Assembly (NCBI GenBank): GCA_947372575.1
Contig: CANBUF010000142.1
Span: 1 to 5,826 of the forward strand
Direction of reading: 5' to 3'
Length of the DNA: 5,826 nucleotides
DNA from: Alcaligenaceae bacterium
GTDB taxonomy: Bacteria; Pseudomonadota; Gammaproteobacteria; Burkholderiales; Burkholderiaceae
Both the position numbers and the translations under genes were made by a program. Position 1 is the stretch's first letter, and each line of letters starts with the position of its first letter. This document shows positions 5,472-5,826 of this stretch, in pieces. The notes below the pieces were generated by a model. That model did not search any database and was not told the DNA's origin. It saw nothing but the letters and a program-made list of their open reading frames with translations.

Positions 5472-5826
5472 TTATGTCCTTTTGATCGCAAAACTGTCGA
5501 GGTACTCTTTGGGTTTGGCTGGATCAAAGGTCTTACCCATCACCACAAAGGATTTGCTCGTCGTCTTAGGAGGCGTGAGCCCTGCCTGCTCCATCGCGCG
5601 TGCGGCATCTGTTGCGAGGAATACCTCGCGTGCGACCTTCTGATAATCCACATCACCCTTGAGCTGGCCCCAGCGCTGCATCTGCGTCATCATCCACATT
5701 GCAAAGGACTCCCAGGGGAAGGGATCAAAGCCCACACGATCCGGCACTTTTTTGACATTACCCAGACCGTCAGCATAGGTGCCTGTCAACACCTGCTCCA
5801 CCACCGTCAGGGGTTGGTTCAAATAG
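5472..5826 (-). CDS. cynA: Cyanate/nitrate-type ABC importer substrate-binding protein, C-terminal part (cut by window edge)
   Basis: The last ~117 residues of an NrtA/CynA-type solute receptor. The reading frame stays open through the window edge (Tyr-Leu-Asn-Gln...), and the TTG at 5822 is internal, so signal peptide and most ligand residues are not visible. Recognisable C-terminal signals are VGFDPFPWESFAMWMMTQMQRWGQLKGDVDY and AREVFLATDAARAMEQAGLTPP, which match the end region of nitrate and cyanate binding proteins (FNPFPWQS..., MxRWGxxKGDVDY, EVFLATDA) rather than taurine or sulfonate receptors. It is the first visible gene of the cyn operon, with its stop 5 nt before cynB. The ligand-binding half must be read outside this window to separate cyanate from nitrate; the linked cyanase favours cyanate. 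Confidence 0.87.
   Translation of the reverse strand, partial: YLNQPLTVVEQVLTGTYADGLGNVKKVPDRVGFDPFPWESFAMWMMTQMQRWGQLKGDVDYQKVAREVFLATDAARAMEQAGLTPPKTTSKSFVVMGKTFDPAKPKEYLDSFAIKRT

Noticed and set aside
5472..5822. A complete small gene starting at TTG5822
   Set aside because: The frame continues without a stop to the window edge, and the residues match the C-terminal end of a much longer NrtA/CynA binding protein.

Overview
The window reads almost entirely on the minus strand and holds two ABC-importer gene sets placed head to tail. Base composition is moderate, roughly half GC. The protein sequences look proteobacterial, most likely betaproteobacterial (Burkholderiales-like); this is an inference from sequence style, with no phylogenetic marker in the window.

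Right half (transcribed first, about 5826 down to 3283): a cyanate uptake and detoxification operon in the order cynA (C-terminal part only, cut by the window edge), cynB (permease), cynD (ATPase), cynS (cyanase). The transporter proteins belong to the nitrate/sulfonate/taurine/cyanate class (NrtABD-like). The cyanase is complete and has all three expected catalytic residues. Its position directly behind cynD is what argues for cyanate rather than nitrate as substrate. The genes are tightly packed: 5 nt between cynA and cynB, a TAATG stop/start overlap between cynB and cynD, and 22 nt between cynD and cynS.

Middle (about 3170-3282): the only substantial intergenic space between the two sets, 113 bp. 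Read on the minus strand it holds a hairpin after the cynS stop followed by a short T-run (probable terminator), a 12-bp perfect palindrome, a T7 tract, and then two closely spaced copies of an 8-bp near-palindrome TGTAT(A/G)CA just ahead of the next gene. The latter is a candidate operator/promoter region.

Left half (3169 down to 1): a polar amino acid transport (PAAT) family importer: secreted substrate-binding protein, permease, permease, GlnQ/HisP-like ATPase, followed 11 nt later by the N-terminal part of a GntR-family regulator that runs off the window. A hairpin sits between the binding-protein gene and the first permease gene, as expected where the binding protein must be made in excess. 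Both permease genes seem to start at GTG codons chosen by good ribosome-binding sites. The binding protein lacks the usual alpha-amino-coordinating aspartate, so its ligand is uncertain. The terminal GntR gene and the upstream TGTATRCA pair together suggest a self-regulated transporter operon.

No RNA genes, insertion sequences, CRISPR arrays or prophage traces were seen. The gene content is conventional; the points of interest are the substrate of the left-hand transporter, its likely operator, and whether the two transport systems serve one pathway.
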